This document shows positions 55,956-64,000 of a DNA stretch of 64,000 nt, piece after piece; positions within the stretch are counted from its first letter, which is position 1, and every line of letters begins with the position of its first letter. The notes beneath the pieces were generated by a model, which was not told the DNA's origin, did no database searches, and worked only from the letters and a program-made list of their open reading frames with translations. This DNA is from Zoogloea sp. 1C4 (lineage in GTDB: Bacteria > Pseudomonadota > Gammaproteobacteria > Burkholderiales > Rhodocyclaceae). The stretch is from contig NZ_SSXU01000001.1 in assembly GCF_009469605.1 (NCBI RefSeq), positions 483,113 through 547,112 of the forward strand, in the 5' to 3' direction. A program made the position numbers and the translations under genes.

Positions 55956-58073
55956 TCAACCGGCCGCAGGCCGTCGCGACCCACCGATGCGCCGCACCGT
56001 TCCACGCAGGCCATCCACCTCCACCTCGTCGCCGTCCTGCAGCAGGTCGAGGACGCCCGGCAGATTGACCACCGCCGGCAGCGCGAACTCCCGCGCCACG
56101 ATGGCCCCGTGGGAAAGATAGCCGCCCGTCTCCACCATCTGCCCGGCGATCGCCAGCCAGATCCGCCGGCCGGCCGCCAGCATCGAGATCAGGCCGCTGC
56201 GGGCTGCCTCGCGCTGGTTGCACTCGCGGTTGGCCGCAAGCACCACCGAGGCCAGCAGCGGCCGACGCCACCAGGGCAGGTCGCGCCGGATGCGCTGCCA
56301 CGCGGCGGCGGCCGCACCACGCTGCCGTTCGCGCAGGGCCGCCGCATCGATCTCCGCCAGTGCCGGCAGCTGCGCCAGCACCAGTTCGGGCGCTTCGTCC
56401 CAGCGCGGGTTGCGGAGGTAGGTTTCGTACGGGCCGCGGTGGCCGTAGGCGTCGAGAAAGGCCTTGAAGGCAGCGGCGAAGGCTGGGGCGTCCAGCGGCC
56501 GCTCAAGGCCGGCGGCCTGCCGCGCCAGATCCAGCAGGGCAAAGCCCTGGATCGCCGTTACGCTCGGCTCGCCGCCGGCCAGCAGCCCGGCTCCGATCGC
56601 CGCACCCTCGCCCGGAAACTGCTTCTCCATGCTGTCGAGAAGCATGCTCAGGCTGGCCCCGCCCGCGCCCTGCAGAAAATGCATCCCCTCGGCCTCGCGG
56701 GTCAGCCGCAGCACGCGGTCGAGCTGCCGGAACAGGCCTTCGCAGTCGCCCGGCAGCGGCGCGCTGCGGATCTCCCGCGACAGCGCGTGCATCGACGCCA
56801 CCTCCGCCAACCCCCGGCGCCGCAGGGCCGGCGCCCGGCGCAGGCAGCGCAGCGTGTTGCCCAGGTGTCGCAGGCGCTCCCGCCAACCCGGCGGGGCGAC
56901 CTCAATGCACGGCTGGTGCCCGCCCATCATCGCGTTGAATCGCTCCGGCAGCAGCCCGATGGCGGAGCGCGCCTCCCACTGCAGGATCGACGCCTCCAGG
57001 TACAGCCGCCCATCGAACAACCCGGCGCGCTGGGCACCCGGCAGCAAGGCCTGGCCGGCCAGGCGCCAGCCGGGCTCCAGCAGGTCATTGACACCTCGCC
57101 GCGAGAAGGCCCAGTCCATCGGCGAGAGCGGCTCGGGCATCACCTCGCAGGTGTTGCCACGGGTCCAGATCGCCGGCTTGCCCCGCAGCGCGGGACAGGT
57201 GTTGTGGGGCCGGCGCGTGACGCGGCGGGCCTGGGTGAGCCAGAAATCGGCGCCGTCCCACACCCACTCGAGATCGTGGAACGGCGCGACGAAATCGAGG
57301 GCCAGCGCCGCATCACGGAGCAGCGCGGCCAGCGCCTCGGCCTGGGCGGTGTCGAGTACCGCCCGCGCCGCGTCGGCCGGCGCCACCGCGGTTCGGGTCG
57401 TGCCGCCCGCCGGCGCCGGCACGCTCATCGTGCCCTTGCCGCCGCGGTTCTGCGCGATCACCCGCCAGACGTCGGCCCGGTCTTCGGCAAACACGTATTC
57501 GTCGCCATCGGTCTCGCCCCCCACCAGGGTCTCGCCCAGGCCCCACTGGGCGTGCACGATCAGCCTGTCCTCACGGCCACTGACCGGGTCGCAGGTAAAC
57601 GCGATGCCGGAGGCCCCGGCAGCCAGCAGCGGCATCACCACCACCGCCATCAACGGCTCGCCGGAGAGCCCGAGGCGGGTGCGATAGGCCGCCGCCGTCG
57701 GCGTATCCAGCGAGCCCCACACCTCGCCCACCGCCGTCATCAACGCAGCCACACCCCGCACGTTTAGGCAGGAGCGGTAGATCCCGGCGAACGAGGCCGC
57801 CGCCGCGTCCTCGCCCACCGCCGACGAGCGTACGGCGAGCGGCACATCCAGCCAGCCCCGGGCGACAAGTTCGGCGTGGAGGATCTGCTGCAGATCGTCG
57901 TCGTCGCGCCCGCGCTGACGGCTCCACGCCGCCGGCAACACGAAGAAATCCGGCACCGGCAGCCCATAGCGCACCAGCAGCCCAAGCTGCAGGCCCTTGC
58001 CGCCGACCACCTCGGGCGCCGCGTCGGCCGCCACTGCCGCATCGAGCGGATACATCTCCGGCTGCATGTTCAT
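55956..58073 (-). CDS. PEP-synthase / rifampicin-phosphotransferase-like protein (compact)
   Basis: Phosphotransferase-like protein of 705 residues. The N-terminal pyruvate/PEP-binding ATP-grasp domain (about 10-290) has VVGGKGLQLGLLVRYGLPVP, LAVRSSAVGEDAAAASFAG and ITFTCDP-type AFTCDPVSGRED followed by QWGLGETLVGG. The C-terminus carries the phosphohistidine motif GGYLSHGAIVARE (His about 655). Full-length family members are ~800-870 residues. Here the segment just before the phosphohistidine motif, normally a ~100-residue swivelling domain start, appears missing (RRIWLAIAGQMVETGG). The enzyme may be altered or inactive. It overlaps the TetR gene by ATGA, so its regulator is probably its co-transcribed partner. 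Substrate unknown. Confidence 0.78.
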   Translation of the reverse strand: MNMQPEMYPLDAAVAADAAPEVVGGKGLQLGLLVRYGLPVPDFFVLPAAWSRQRGRDDDDLQQILHAELVARGWLDVPLAVRSSAVGEDAAAASFAGIYRSCLNVRGVAALMTAVGEVWGSLDTPTAAAYRTRLGLSGEPLMAVVVMPLLAAGASGIAFTCDPVSGREDRLIVHAQWGLGETLVGGETDGDEYVFAEDRADVWRVIAQNRGGKGTMSVPAPAGGTTRTAVAPADAARAVLDTAQAEALAALLRDAALALDFVAPFHDLEWVWDGADFWLTQARRVTRRPHNTCPALRGKPAIWTRGNTCEVMPEPLSPMDWAFSRRGVNDLLEPGWRLAGQALLPGAQRAGLFDGRLYLEASILQWEARSAIGLLPERFNAMMGGHQPCIEVAPPGWRERLRHLGNTLRCLRRAPALRRRGLAEVASMHALSREIRSAPLPGDCEGLFRQLDRVLRLTREAEGMHFLQGAGGASLSMLLDSMEKQFPGEGAAIGAGLLAGGEPSVTAIQGFALLDLARQAAGLERPLDAPAFAAAFKAFLDAYGHRGPYETYLRNPRWDEAPELVLAQLPALAEIDAAALRERQRGAAAAAWQRIRRDLPWWRRPLLASVVLAANRECNQREAARSGLISMLAAGRRIWLAIAGQMVETGGYLSHGAIVAREFALPAVVNLPGVLDLLQDGDEVEVDGLRGTVRRIGGSRRPAAG

Positions 58074-58684
58074 GACCGCGCTCCCATTCCGCTACACGCC
58101 AGCTCCAGCATGCGTGTCAGCTCCACCTCCAGCGACAGACCGTCTTCGGTCAGCCAGCGCAGCAGGGTCGCCAGATGGGTGAATTGGAGGTAGCCCGCCA
58201 AGAGCGCAGCCGGGATGTCGGCGCGGAGCGTGCCCGCCGCCTGCCCCTGGGCGATCAGCTCGGTGAAGATGCGATCCATGCCGCTGCGTTCGCGCTTGTC
58301 GGTGGTGAGCTGCGGATCGGCCAGCCTGAAGCGCACATAGGGCAGCAGGTAGCCCCGCCGGCTCTCGCACCAGCGCGCCTGCAGCCGGAAGAAACACGCC
58401 AGCCTCGCCGGCCCTGGCGCGGCCGCGGCCATCTCGGGCTGGATCTCCGGCCACACGGCGTGCAGCTCCCGGTGGAAGCGATGCCGCAGCAGCGCCTCCT
58501 TCACCGGGAAGTGCTTGTAGAGCGTGCCCTTGGCCACGTCGGCGGCATCAGCGATGCGCTCCATCGTCACCGCTTCGAAGCCTTCGGCCTCGAACAGCGC
58601 CCAGGCCGTATCTGCCAGGTGGTCGAGCTGCTGCTGCCGCTTGCGTTCGCGGCGCCCGGGTTCGGCCGGAAGGATATCGGTCAT
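58070..58684 (-). CDS. TetR family transcriptional regulator
   Basis: DNA-binding repressor of 204 residues. The helix-turn-helix (about 18-62) contains ALFEAEGFEAVTMERIADAA and DVAKGTLYKHFPVKEALLRH, typical of TetR/AcrR proteins. The C-terminal ligand-binding part has no recognisable relative. The ATG at 58684 has GGAG 7 bases upstream. Its stop overlaps the start of the PEP-synthase-like gene (ATGA), so it probably autoregulates that pair. An inverted repeat about 100 bp upstream is a candidate operator. Confidence 0.9.
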   Translation of the reverse strand: MTDILPAEPGRRERKRQQQLDHLADTAWALFEAEGFEAVTMERIADAADVAKGTLYKHFPVKEALLRHRFHRELHAVWPEIQPEMAAAAPGPARLACFFRLQARWCESRRGYLLPYVRFRLADPQLTTDKRERSGMDRIFTELIAQGQAAGTLRADIPAALLAGYLQFTHLATLLRWLTEDGLSLEVELTRMLELACSGMGARS

Positions 58685-58783
58685 GGCCGACACTCCACCG
58701 CCGCCAGCAACCACCTGATCAATCGATGAGTTTGCTCGAACATGCCCGCCTCCATAGCTAAACGATGAATAAAACTATACGTC

Positions 58784-58800
58784 GTTCACTATTTTTGAAC
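58784..58800. promoter_or_regulatory. Candidate TetR operator
   Basis: GTTCA-N7-TGAAC, next to a leftward TATAGT (58780-58775) that could be the -10 of the TetR operon. The AT-rich stretch 58760-58800 contrasts with the neighbourhood. Evidence is the palindrome and position only. Confidence 0.4.
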
Positions 58801-58826
58801 AAGGCGGTTCACGCACCCAAAAAGCA

Positions 58827-58856
58827 AAAAGGCCCGGGCTTGCGCCAGGGCCTTTT
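58827..58856 (-). terminator. Terminator of the tRNA transcript
   Basis: AAAAGGCCC/GGGCCTTTT stem with a 12-nt GC-rich loop, just downstream of tRNA-Tyr on the minus strand; ends in a T-run in that direction. Confidence 0.85.
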
Positions 58857-58868
58857 CGGATATCGGGG

Positions 58869-58953
<85 letters not shown>

Positions 58954-58970
58954 ACGGGGTGCTGCAGATT

Positions 58971-59005
58971 AAAAATGCCAACAGGCAGACCTGCTGGCAT
59001 TTTTT
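58971..59005. terminator. Hairpin between the two tRNA genes
   Basis: AAAAATGCCA and TGGCATTTTT arms with a CAGG/CCTG inner pairing, 17 bp from tRNA-Tyr and 8 bp from tRNA-Ala. T-runs on either strand make it a terminator or processing hairpin. It could separate the tRNA-Ala transcript from tRNA-Tyr. Confidence 0.75.
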
Positions 59006-59013
59006 GAAACCGG

Positions 59014-59089
<76 letters not shown>

Positions 59090-59141
59090 ACGTAAGCCGC
59101 GCATTATAGCGGCGGTTTTTTCAGCTGAAAAGCCCCTTCTT

Positions 59142-60122
59142 TCAGGTTTCGTCGTCTTCGCCCGATCCCACTGCAGCACGGCCAAGGCGGTCGATGACGG
59201 CCGACCATTCCGGGCTGGCCGGCGGGGTTTCGACGAGGATGCGACGACAACCGGCGGCATCGAGATCGCGCAGCGCGGCGTAGAGATCGTGGCCGTAAGT
59301 GGCGGCGTCCGGCGCGGCTACAACCCAGCGCAGGCCGTCGGGCAGGCTGTCCGGACGCGCCATGCGGGCCAGCACGGCATCGCCGGGCTGGATGGCCGCC
59401 AGCAGATCGGCGCCCGCAATCAGCTCCAGTGGCGTGCGCGGCGCGTAGTGGGCGGCAAGGGCGCCGGAGACCCGAGGCGTCGCGTCACCCCCCTGCCCGC
59501 CTTCGTCTTCGCCACGCAGGCGCGGGCGACGGCCGATGACGCGGGCGATGTCGTCCACGCCGATGGCACCGGGACGCAGGATCACCGGCACGTCGCGGGA
59601 GAGATCGAGGATGGTGGATTCGAGGCCGACCTGGCACGGGCCGCCGTCGAGAATCAGTGGCACGCGATCGCCCAACTCTTCGCGCACGTGGGCGGCGGTG
59701 GTCGGGCTGATGCGGCCGAAGCGGTTGGCGGACGGCGCCGCGATGCCGCCACCGAAGGCGCGCAGCAGCTCAAGCGCGACCGGGTGGTTGGGCACCCGCA
59801 GGCCGACGGTATCCTGCCCGCCGGTGACGAGATCGGGCACGTCCTCGTGCTTTTTCAGGATCAGCGTGAGCGGGCCGGGCCAGAATGCACGGGCCAGCGC
59901 GATGGCCTCCTTGGGGATCGCCCGCGCCCACACCGGCAACTGCTCGGCGTCGGGCAGATGAACGATCAGCGGGTGGTCGGAAGGCCGGCCCTTCGCGGCG
60001 AAGATCTTCGCGCAGGCTTTGGGGTTCATCGCGTCCGCGCCGAGGCCATAGACCGTCTCGGTGGGCAGGGCGACGAGGTCGCCCCGGCGGAGTAGCGCGA
60101 CGGCCTGCTGGATGTGGTTCAT
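59142..60122 (-). CDS. L-threonylcarbamoyladenylate synthase, Sua5 type
   Basis: Makes threonylcarbamoyl-AMP for the t6A37 modification of tRNAs reading ANN codons. The 326-residue protein has the YrdC domain (about 1-200: RRGDLVALPTETVYGLGADA, KPLTLI-type GPLTLILKKHEDVPD, TVGLRVPNHPVALELL, APSANRFGRISPTTAAHV) and a C-terminal Sua5 domain (about 225-326, HYAPRTPLELI). It is the Sua5 form rather than the short TsaC. It is the last gene of a minus-strand run folD-purE-purK-sua5, starting 13 bp after purK. Confidence 0.95.
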   Translation of the reverse strand: MNHIQQAVALLRRGDLVALPTETVYGLGADAMNPKACAKIFAAKGRPSDHPLIVHLPDAEQLPVWARAIPKEAIALARAFWPGPLTLILKKHEDVPDLVTGGQDTVGLRVPNHPVALELLRAFGGGIAAPSANRFGRISPTTAAHVREELGDRVPLILDGGPCQVGLESTILDLSRDVPVILRPGAIGVDDIARVIGRRPRLRGEDEGGQGGDATPRVSGALAAHYAPRTPLELIAGADLLAAIQPGDAVLARMARPDSLPDGLRWVVAAPDAATYGHDLYAALRDLDAAGCRRILVETPPASPEWSAVIDRLGRAAVGSGEDDET

Positions 60123-60135
60123 GAAGCCTGCTGGA

Positions 60136-61290
60136 TCAGTCGCTCTGAATACCGATGGCAGCGCGGGCGGCCAAGGCCTTGGCGAGCACGTCGGCGGCGT
60201 CGCTGCCGACCACCGTGAAGTGGCCCATCTTGCGGCCGTGGCGGGCGTGGTGCTTGGCGTACAGGTGCAGCTTGAGGCCGGGCACGGCGTGGAGAATCGA
60301 CCAGTCGGGCTCGCGGTAGCGGCCGTGGGGCTCGCCGCCCTCGTACCACAGCTCGCCGAGCAGATTGACCATCACCGAGGCGCTGTGCTGGGTCGTCTCG
60401 CCCAGCGGCAGGCCGCACAGGGCGCGCACCTGCTGCTCGTACTGGCTGGAGACGCAGGCATCGATGGTGTGGTGGCCGCTGTTGTGGGGGCGCGGCGCCA
60501 TTTCATTGACGACCAGTTCGCCGCGGCTCACAAAGAACTCGACCGCCAGGGTGCCGATGAAGCCCAGCCGCTCGGCGATGCGCTCGGCGTACTCCTGGGC
60601 CGAATCACGCAGGCAGCCGCTGGCGCGGGCCGGGGCGATGGACACATCGAGGATGCCGCGGGTGTGCTGGTTCTCGACGGTGGGGAAGCACTTCACCTTG
60701 CCGTTCTCGTCGCGGGCGAGCACCACCGAGACTTCGTAATCCAGCGTGAGCATCTGCTCCAGCACGCAGTCTTCGTTCTTGAACTGGTGAAAGGCGTGCA
60801 GGGCCTCGGCGGCATTGGCGACGCGGGCCTGGCCCTTGCCGTCGTAGCCGAAGCGGGCCACCTTGAGGATGGCCGGGTAGAGGCTGGCGGGCGCGGCGGC
60901 GATATCGGCGTCCGACTGGATCACCGCGAACGGGCCGTGGGGCAGGCCGTTGTCGCGCAGGAAGGATTTTTCGGCGATGCGATTCTGGCACACCGCGACG
61001 GCCGACGCGCCCGGGCGCACCGGGACGAACTTGGCGAGGTAGTCGAGGGTGTCCGCCGGGACGTTCTCGAACTCGGTGGTCACCGCGGCGCAGGCGTCGG
61101 CCAGGGTGTCGAGGGCGGCGAAGTCGTCGTAGCCGGCCTGCAGGTGGCGGTCGGCGATCAGCCCGGCCGGGCTGTGGGGATCGGGGTCGAGCACCCAAAC
61201 CTTGTAGCCCATTTCGTGGGCCGTAGCGACGAAGAAGCGGCCGAGCTGGCCGCCGCCGAGCATGCCGAGGGTGGCGGGCGGGAGGATCAT
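60136..61290 (-). CDS. purK: N5-carboxyaminoimidazole ribonucleotide synthase
   Basis: ATP-grasp enzyme carboxylating AIR with bicarbonate to N5-CAIR in purine synthesis. The 384-residue protein has TLGMLGGGQLGRFFVATAHE at its N-terminus, TTEFENVPADTLDYLA, KVARFGYDGKGQARV and the C-terminal VNEMAPRPHNSGHHTIDAC signature of PurK. It lies 16 bp downstream of purE and 13 bp upstream of the Sua5 gene, so the three are one transcription unit. Confidence 0.96.
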   Translation of the reverse strand: MILPPATLGMLGGGQLGRFFVATAHEMGYKVWVLDPDPHSPAGLIADRHLQAGYDDFAALDTLADACAAVTTEFENVPADTLDYLAKFVPVRPGASAVAVCQNRIAEKSFLRDNGLPHGPFAVIQSDADIAAAPASLYPAILKVARFGYDGKGQARVANAAEALHAFHQFKNEDCVLEQMLTLDYEVSVVLARDENGKVKCFPTVENQHTRGILDVSIAPARASGCLRDSAQEYAERIAERLGFIGTLAVEFFVSRGELVVNEMAPRPHNSGHHTIDACVSSQYEQQVRALCGLPLGETTQHSASVMVNLLGELWYEGGEPHGRYREPDWSILHAVPGLKLHLYAKHHARHGRKMGHFTVVGSDAADVLAKALAARAAIGIQSD

Positions 61291-61306
61291 CGGGTCAATC
61301 CTGGAA

Positions 61307-61825
61307 TCAGATCGGGTCGAGGGTCATGGCCAGCACGCTGGCGGTCTGCTCGGCGCGGAAGGCGTCGAGTTTGTCGGCGAGGGCGGCATCGGTTGCAGCC
61401 AGCAGCGACACGGCGAAGAGGCCCGCATTGGCGGCCCCGGCCTCGCCGATCGCGAAAGTGGCCACGGGAATCCCCTTGGGCATCTGGACGATGGACAGCA
61501 GCGAATCCTTGCCCGACAGCGCCTTGGACTGCACCGGCACGCCCAGCACCGGCAGGGTTGTCTTGGCGGCGATCATGCCCGGCAGGTGGGCGGCGCCGCC
61601 GGCCCCGGCGATGATCGCCCGAAGGCCACGCGCGCGGGCTGCTTCCGCGTACTCGAACATCAGGTCGGGGGTGCGGTGGGCGGAGACGACGCGGGCCTCG
61701 AAGGGCACGCCGAACTCCTTCAGCACCTTGGCCGCAGCCTGCATCGTGGGCCAGTCGGAGTTGGAGCCCATGACGATGCCGATCACCGGCGAGGAGTTTT
61801 GGGTCAAGGTGGAAGAGGCGTTCAT
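61307..61825 (-). CDS. purE: N5-carboxyaminoimidazole ribonucleotide mutase
   Basis: Moves the carboxyl of N5-CAIR to give CAIR, partner of PurK. The 172-residue protein has [45 protein letters not shown] and [18 protein letters not shown], all hallmark PurE segments including the active-site His of the AHR motif. It lies 49 bp after folD and before purK. The genome therefore has PurEK here and the formate-dependent PurT at 24 kb. Confidence 0.97.
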   Translation of the reverse strand: MNASSTLTQNSSPVIGIVMGSNSDWPTMQAAAKVLKEFGVPFEARVVSAHRTPDLMFEYAEAARARGLRAIIAGAGGAAHLPGMIAAKTTLPVLGVPVQSKALSGKDSLLSIVQMPKGIPVATFAIGEAGAANAGLFAVSLLAATDAALADKLDAFRAEQTASVLAMTLDPI

Positions 61826-61874
61826 TGCGTGTCCAGACTGTGTTCAGAATGCGCCCGAAGGCGCGGACCGGGCA

Positions 61875-62738
61875 TCAGCCCTTGAGTTTGGCGAGGCTGC
61901 GTTCGGCTGACACCACGGTGTTCACCAGCAGCATCGTGATGGTCATCGGGCCCACGCCACCGGGAACCGGGGTGATGGCGCCAGCGACTTCCTTGGCGGA
62001 TTCGAAATCCACATCGCCGCAGAGCTTTCCGTCGGGCAGACGGTTGATGCCCACGTCGATGACGGTGGCGCCCGGCTTGACCATGTCGCCGGTGACGAAC
62101 TTGGGCTTACCGATGGCGGCGACGAGGATGTCGGCGCGACGGGTGTGGAAGTTGAGGTCGCGGGTGCCCGAGTGGCACACGGTGACGGTGGCGCCGGCGG
62201 CGGTGAGGAGCATCGCCATCGGCTTGCCGACGATGTTGGAGCGGCCGATCACCACGGCCTCGGCGCCGCGCAGGGGCATCTCGATACTCTTGAGCATCTC
62301 CATCACACCGTTGGGCGTGCACGGCACGAAGGCTTCCTGGCCTTGCGACAGGCGGCCGACGTTCTCGGCGTGGAAGCCATCCACGTCCTTCTCGACGGCG
62401 ATCGCCTCGAGCACTTCCTTCTCGTCGAACTGCTTGGGCAACGGCAGCTGCACCAGGATGCCGTGCACCGACGGGTCGGCGTTGAGCTCGGCGATCTTGC
62501 CCAGCACGTCGGCAGGGGCGGCATCTTGCGGATATTCGAACTTGAGGGACTTGATGCCGGCCTTCTCGCAGCCAGCCACCTTGTTGCGCACGTAAACGGC
62601 AGAAGCCGGATCACCGCCCACCAGGATCACCGCCAGACAGGGCTGGGTGCCCTGTGCGGTCAGTTCAGCCGCCTTCGCGGCGAGTTCTCCGCGGAGTTTC
62701 GCGGAAAGCGCGTTGCCATCGATAATGCGAGCCGTCAT
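61875..62738 (-). CDS. folD: Bifunctional methylenetetrahydrofolate dehydrogenase/cyclohydrolase
   Basis: Interconverts 5,10-methylene-THF and 10-formyl-THF, supplying one-carbon units to purine synthesis. The 287-residue length is typical. Signatures are [23 protein letters not shown] (read in parts; catalytic Lys), [26 protein letters not shown] (Rossmann loop) and [17 protein letters not shown]. It heads the folD-purE-purK-sua5 run, grouping the folate enzyme with purine genes. IS remnants begin about 120 bp upstream. Confidence 0.97.
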   Translation of the reverse strand: MTARIIDGNALSAKLRGELAAKAAELTAQGTQPCLAVILVGGDPASAVYVRNKVAGCEKAGIKSLKFEYPQDAAPADVLGKIAELNADPSVHGILVQLPLPKQFDEKEVLEAIAVEKDVDGFHAENVGRLSQGQEAFVPCTPNGVMEMLKSIEMPLRGAEAVVIGRSNIVGKPMAMLLTAAGATVTVCHSGTRDLNFHTRRADILVAAIGKPKFVTGDMVKPGATVIDVGINRLPDGKLCGDVDFESAKEVAGAITPVPGGVGPMTITMLLVNTVVSAERSLAKLKG

Positions 62739-62857
62739 GCGAGCGCCCCTCAGGAAAAACCTGAGAGTCTACCACGACTTAGCCGTGATTCACGCACACC
62801 AGCCGCACGGCATCGGGCAGACTGCGGCAAACGTCGAGATAGTCGCCCCTTGAATAT

Positions 62858-63300
62858 TCAACTACCCTCAACGAGCCGACCACCGCGTGTGGCGGCACTG
62901 CGAACCAGCTCCCGCGACACCGTCGATGGGCTTCGCCCGGTTTGCCGAGCAATCTCCCGCACCCCAACGCCCTGGGCGCGGAGCATTCCTATCTCTTCGC
63001 GCTCGGCAAATGACAAGTACCGCCCGGACACAGGATTCGACATGAACAAGGGCATGCCTCCACGATGACGAAACCAACGCGAGCCTACAGCCTGTGATGC
63101 GCCAACTGCTTCTGCCGCCTTCTCGCTCGTGATGCCGGTTGCGATCTGCACCCAGAACCGCCGCTCAACCTCACGGCAAAGCGAGGGTGCGCCAGGCGAG
63201 CGCATTGTCTCTCGACCTGTATCCTGCTTTTGCCACCCTGCGGATCGCCCCATACAAACCTCCAGTAAGAAGGTGTTGCGACGACCGGTTGAATCCGCCC
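62858..63300 (-). mobile_element. IS30-family element, truncated transposase and probable left end
   Basis: A minus-strand reading frame from ATG 63205 gives an IS30-type N-terminus: CREVERRFWVQIATGITSEK, a helix-turn-helix with RYLSFAEREEIGMLRAQGVG and REIARQTGRSPSTVSREL. It stops at 62858 after about 115 residues, losing family similarity after ATRGG (near 62880), so the DDE catalytic domain is gone. Sequence around 63271-63300 (GGTGTTGCGACGACCGGTTG) looks like an IS30 terminal inverted repeat and abuts the IS3 remnant, suggesting IS30 inserted into it before being truncated. Confidence 0.75.
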
Positions 63301-63602
63301 AGTACGCCAGCGAAGCCCACCGTGCCTTGCTGAGCCGCCATGGCCTGACGGGCAGCATGAGTCGCAAAGGCAACTGCTGGGACAACGCTGTCATGGAGCG
63401 CTTCTTCCTCAATCTGAAGAGGGAGCGGGTCTGGCAGAACGACTACGCCAACCACGCCGAGGCGTGTCGTGACATTACCGATTACATCGTCGGGTTCTAC
63501 AACAACGTCCGTCTGCACTCGACGCTGGGCTACCTGCCGCCCACGGCCTATGAACGGAAAACCGCTGTACAGCACCCTATCGAGGTGTCCGGTGTTACTT
63601 GA
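63293..63602 (+). mobile_element. IS3-family OrfB 3' remnant
   Basis: A plus-strand frame carries the C-terminus of an IS3-type transposase: SAQYASEAHRALLSRHGLTG, SMSRKGNCWDNAVMERFFLN, LKRERVWQNDYANHAEACRD and VRLHSTLGYLPPTAYE. The catalytic Glu of the DDE triad is in the WDNAVMERFF block. The two upstream Asp residues and all of OrfA are missing, so it is inactive. The start is disrupted where the DRGSQY motif (here VESAQY) meets the IS30 end. Confidence 0.85.
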
Positions 63603-63825
63603 CCACTACACGCTTTGCCCTCGCCGACGCACTCGACTTCAGGTGCGTGCAGGGCGTACAACCTGTCCTTGTCCTAGCGCCGCTGGGTGGGGACGCGCCG
63701 GGCACGTTCGAGCCACGGGGTGGCCACCCCCTTCAAGCCGTCGGTGAGCAGTGGCAGGCGGCGTTCGAGGTCACGCACGAACGGTTTTAGACCGTTTCTT
63801 TTCGGCTTTGTTGTTTCCAAAGCGT
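63603..63825. other. Spacer between IS remnant and rRNA operon end
   Basis: No gene can be supported. A short frame (63599-63790, 63 codons) has no ribosome-binding site and no recognised relative. A hairpin AACGGT-N5-ACCGTT followed by TCTTTT (63780-63801) could terminate rightward transcription. Confidence 0.4.
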
Positions 63826-63860
63826 AACACCCCCTGAGGCATTTTGCCTGAGGGGGTGTT
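63826..63860 (-). terminator. Hairpin downstream of the 5S rRNA gene
   Basis: AACACCCCCT/AGGGGGTGTT 10-bp stem with further GGCA/TGCC pairing across a 2-nt mismatch, 10 bp after the 5S 3' end on the minus strand. It fits the end of an rRNA operon, although the following T-run is weak. Confidence 0.75.
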
Positions 63861-63870
63861 GAATGGTGAG

Positions 63871-63983
63871 TCTGACGATGACCTACTTTCACGCACGTGT
63901 GTGCACTATCATTGGCGCGGTCTCGTTTCACGGTCCTGTTCGGGATGGGAAGGGGTGGTTCCAAGACGCTATGGTCGTCAGAC
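63871..63983 (-). rRNA. rrf: 5S ribosomal RNA
   Basis: About 113 nt. The 5' strand TCTGACGACCAT pairs with the 3' ATCGTCAGA. Internal sequences GGAACCACCCCTTCCCATCC, CGAACAGGACCGTGAAACG and GTGCGTGAAAGTAGGTCATC are typical of betaproteobacterial 5S. Its orientation means 23S and 16S genes lie beyond the right edge of the window. Confidence 0.95.
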
Positions 63984-64000
63984 TGTAACTTGTACCGTTC

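Noticed and set aside
63599..63790. 63-codon small gene after the IS3 remnant
   Set aside because: No ribosome-binding site, no family similarity, and an antisense frame of equal quality overlaps it.

Overview
The window is a GC-rich chromosomal segment of a betaproteobacterium, most likely Rhodocyclales (Thauera/Azoarcus/Zoogloea-like). This rests on the surE-pcm-nlpD-rpoS order, the msrPQ pair, GTP-type PEP carboxykinase beside a MaeB-type malic enzyme, TakP-like TRAP binding proteins and the rRNA/tRNA sequences. No genome was available for comparison, so the genus is an inference. Most of the segment is housekeeping. The long open frames antisense to real genes are composition artefacts.

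Layout. 1-3.1 kb (minus): rpoS (cut by the window edge), nlpD, pcm, surE. 3.4-10.8 kb: msrPQ, a cold-shock/DUF1294 membrane protein, mogA and yjgA (minus), pmbA, then two tandem TRAP binding-protein paralogues without permease genes. 10.9-14.7 kb: lrgAB, a nucleoside-recognition (Gate) membrane protein, a queuosine-precursor-type transporter and an IclR regulator. 14.7-19.6 kb (minus): pbpG, a patatin-like phospholipase, maeB; pckG diverges from maeB. 21.7-22.4 kb: a gene-free convergent gap holding a degenerate ~20-bp array of self-complementary units. 22.4-24.6 kb (minus): a FAH-family hydrolase and purT. 24.8-31.8 kb: a Calx-beta/serralysin exoprotein with its type I ABC exporter and HlyD adaptor. 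32-36.3 kb: mutL and two rRNA pseudouridine synthases, one with a ~240-residue Arg/Pro/Asp repeat extension. 36.3-42.9 kb: a secreted Cys-rich protein, a REC-GGDEF-EAL response regulator broken by an in-frame TAG, a fused two-domain periplasmic binding protein and a convergent sensor histidine kinase. 43.0-44.2 kb: prfB with its programmed frameshift.

44.2-51.6 kb is the most notable part: a tight five-gene run. A membrane-anchored protein of unknown function is followed by a kleisin-like protein, a small MukE/MksE-like protein, an SMC-like ATPase and a Toprim-like protein. The last four match the Wadjet (JetABCD/MksBEF-G) architecture, a plasmid-restricting SMC system. The subunits look compact, and the first gene may be an extra partner. 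51.7-55.1 kb: diguanylate cyclase, lysS, H-NS-like protein. 55-58.7 kb (minus): TPR protein, and a TetR regulator with a compact PEP-synthase/rifampicin-phosphotransferase-like protein. 58.8-62.7 kb (minus): tRNA-Ala(CGC), tRNA-Tyr(GTA), and the folD-purE-purK-tsaC/sua5 run. 62.9-63.6 kb: IS30 and IS3 remnants. The window ends in the 5S gene of an rRNA operon that enters from the right.

Functional themes are stationary-phase control (rpoS cluster), C4/C3 carbon balance (maeB, pckG, TRAP proteins), c-di-GMP signalling (one cyclase, one broken phosphodiesterase), purine and folate metabolism, and one SMC-type genome-defence module among core genes.
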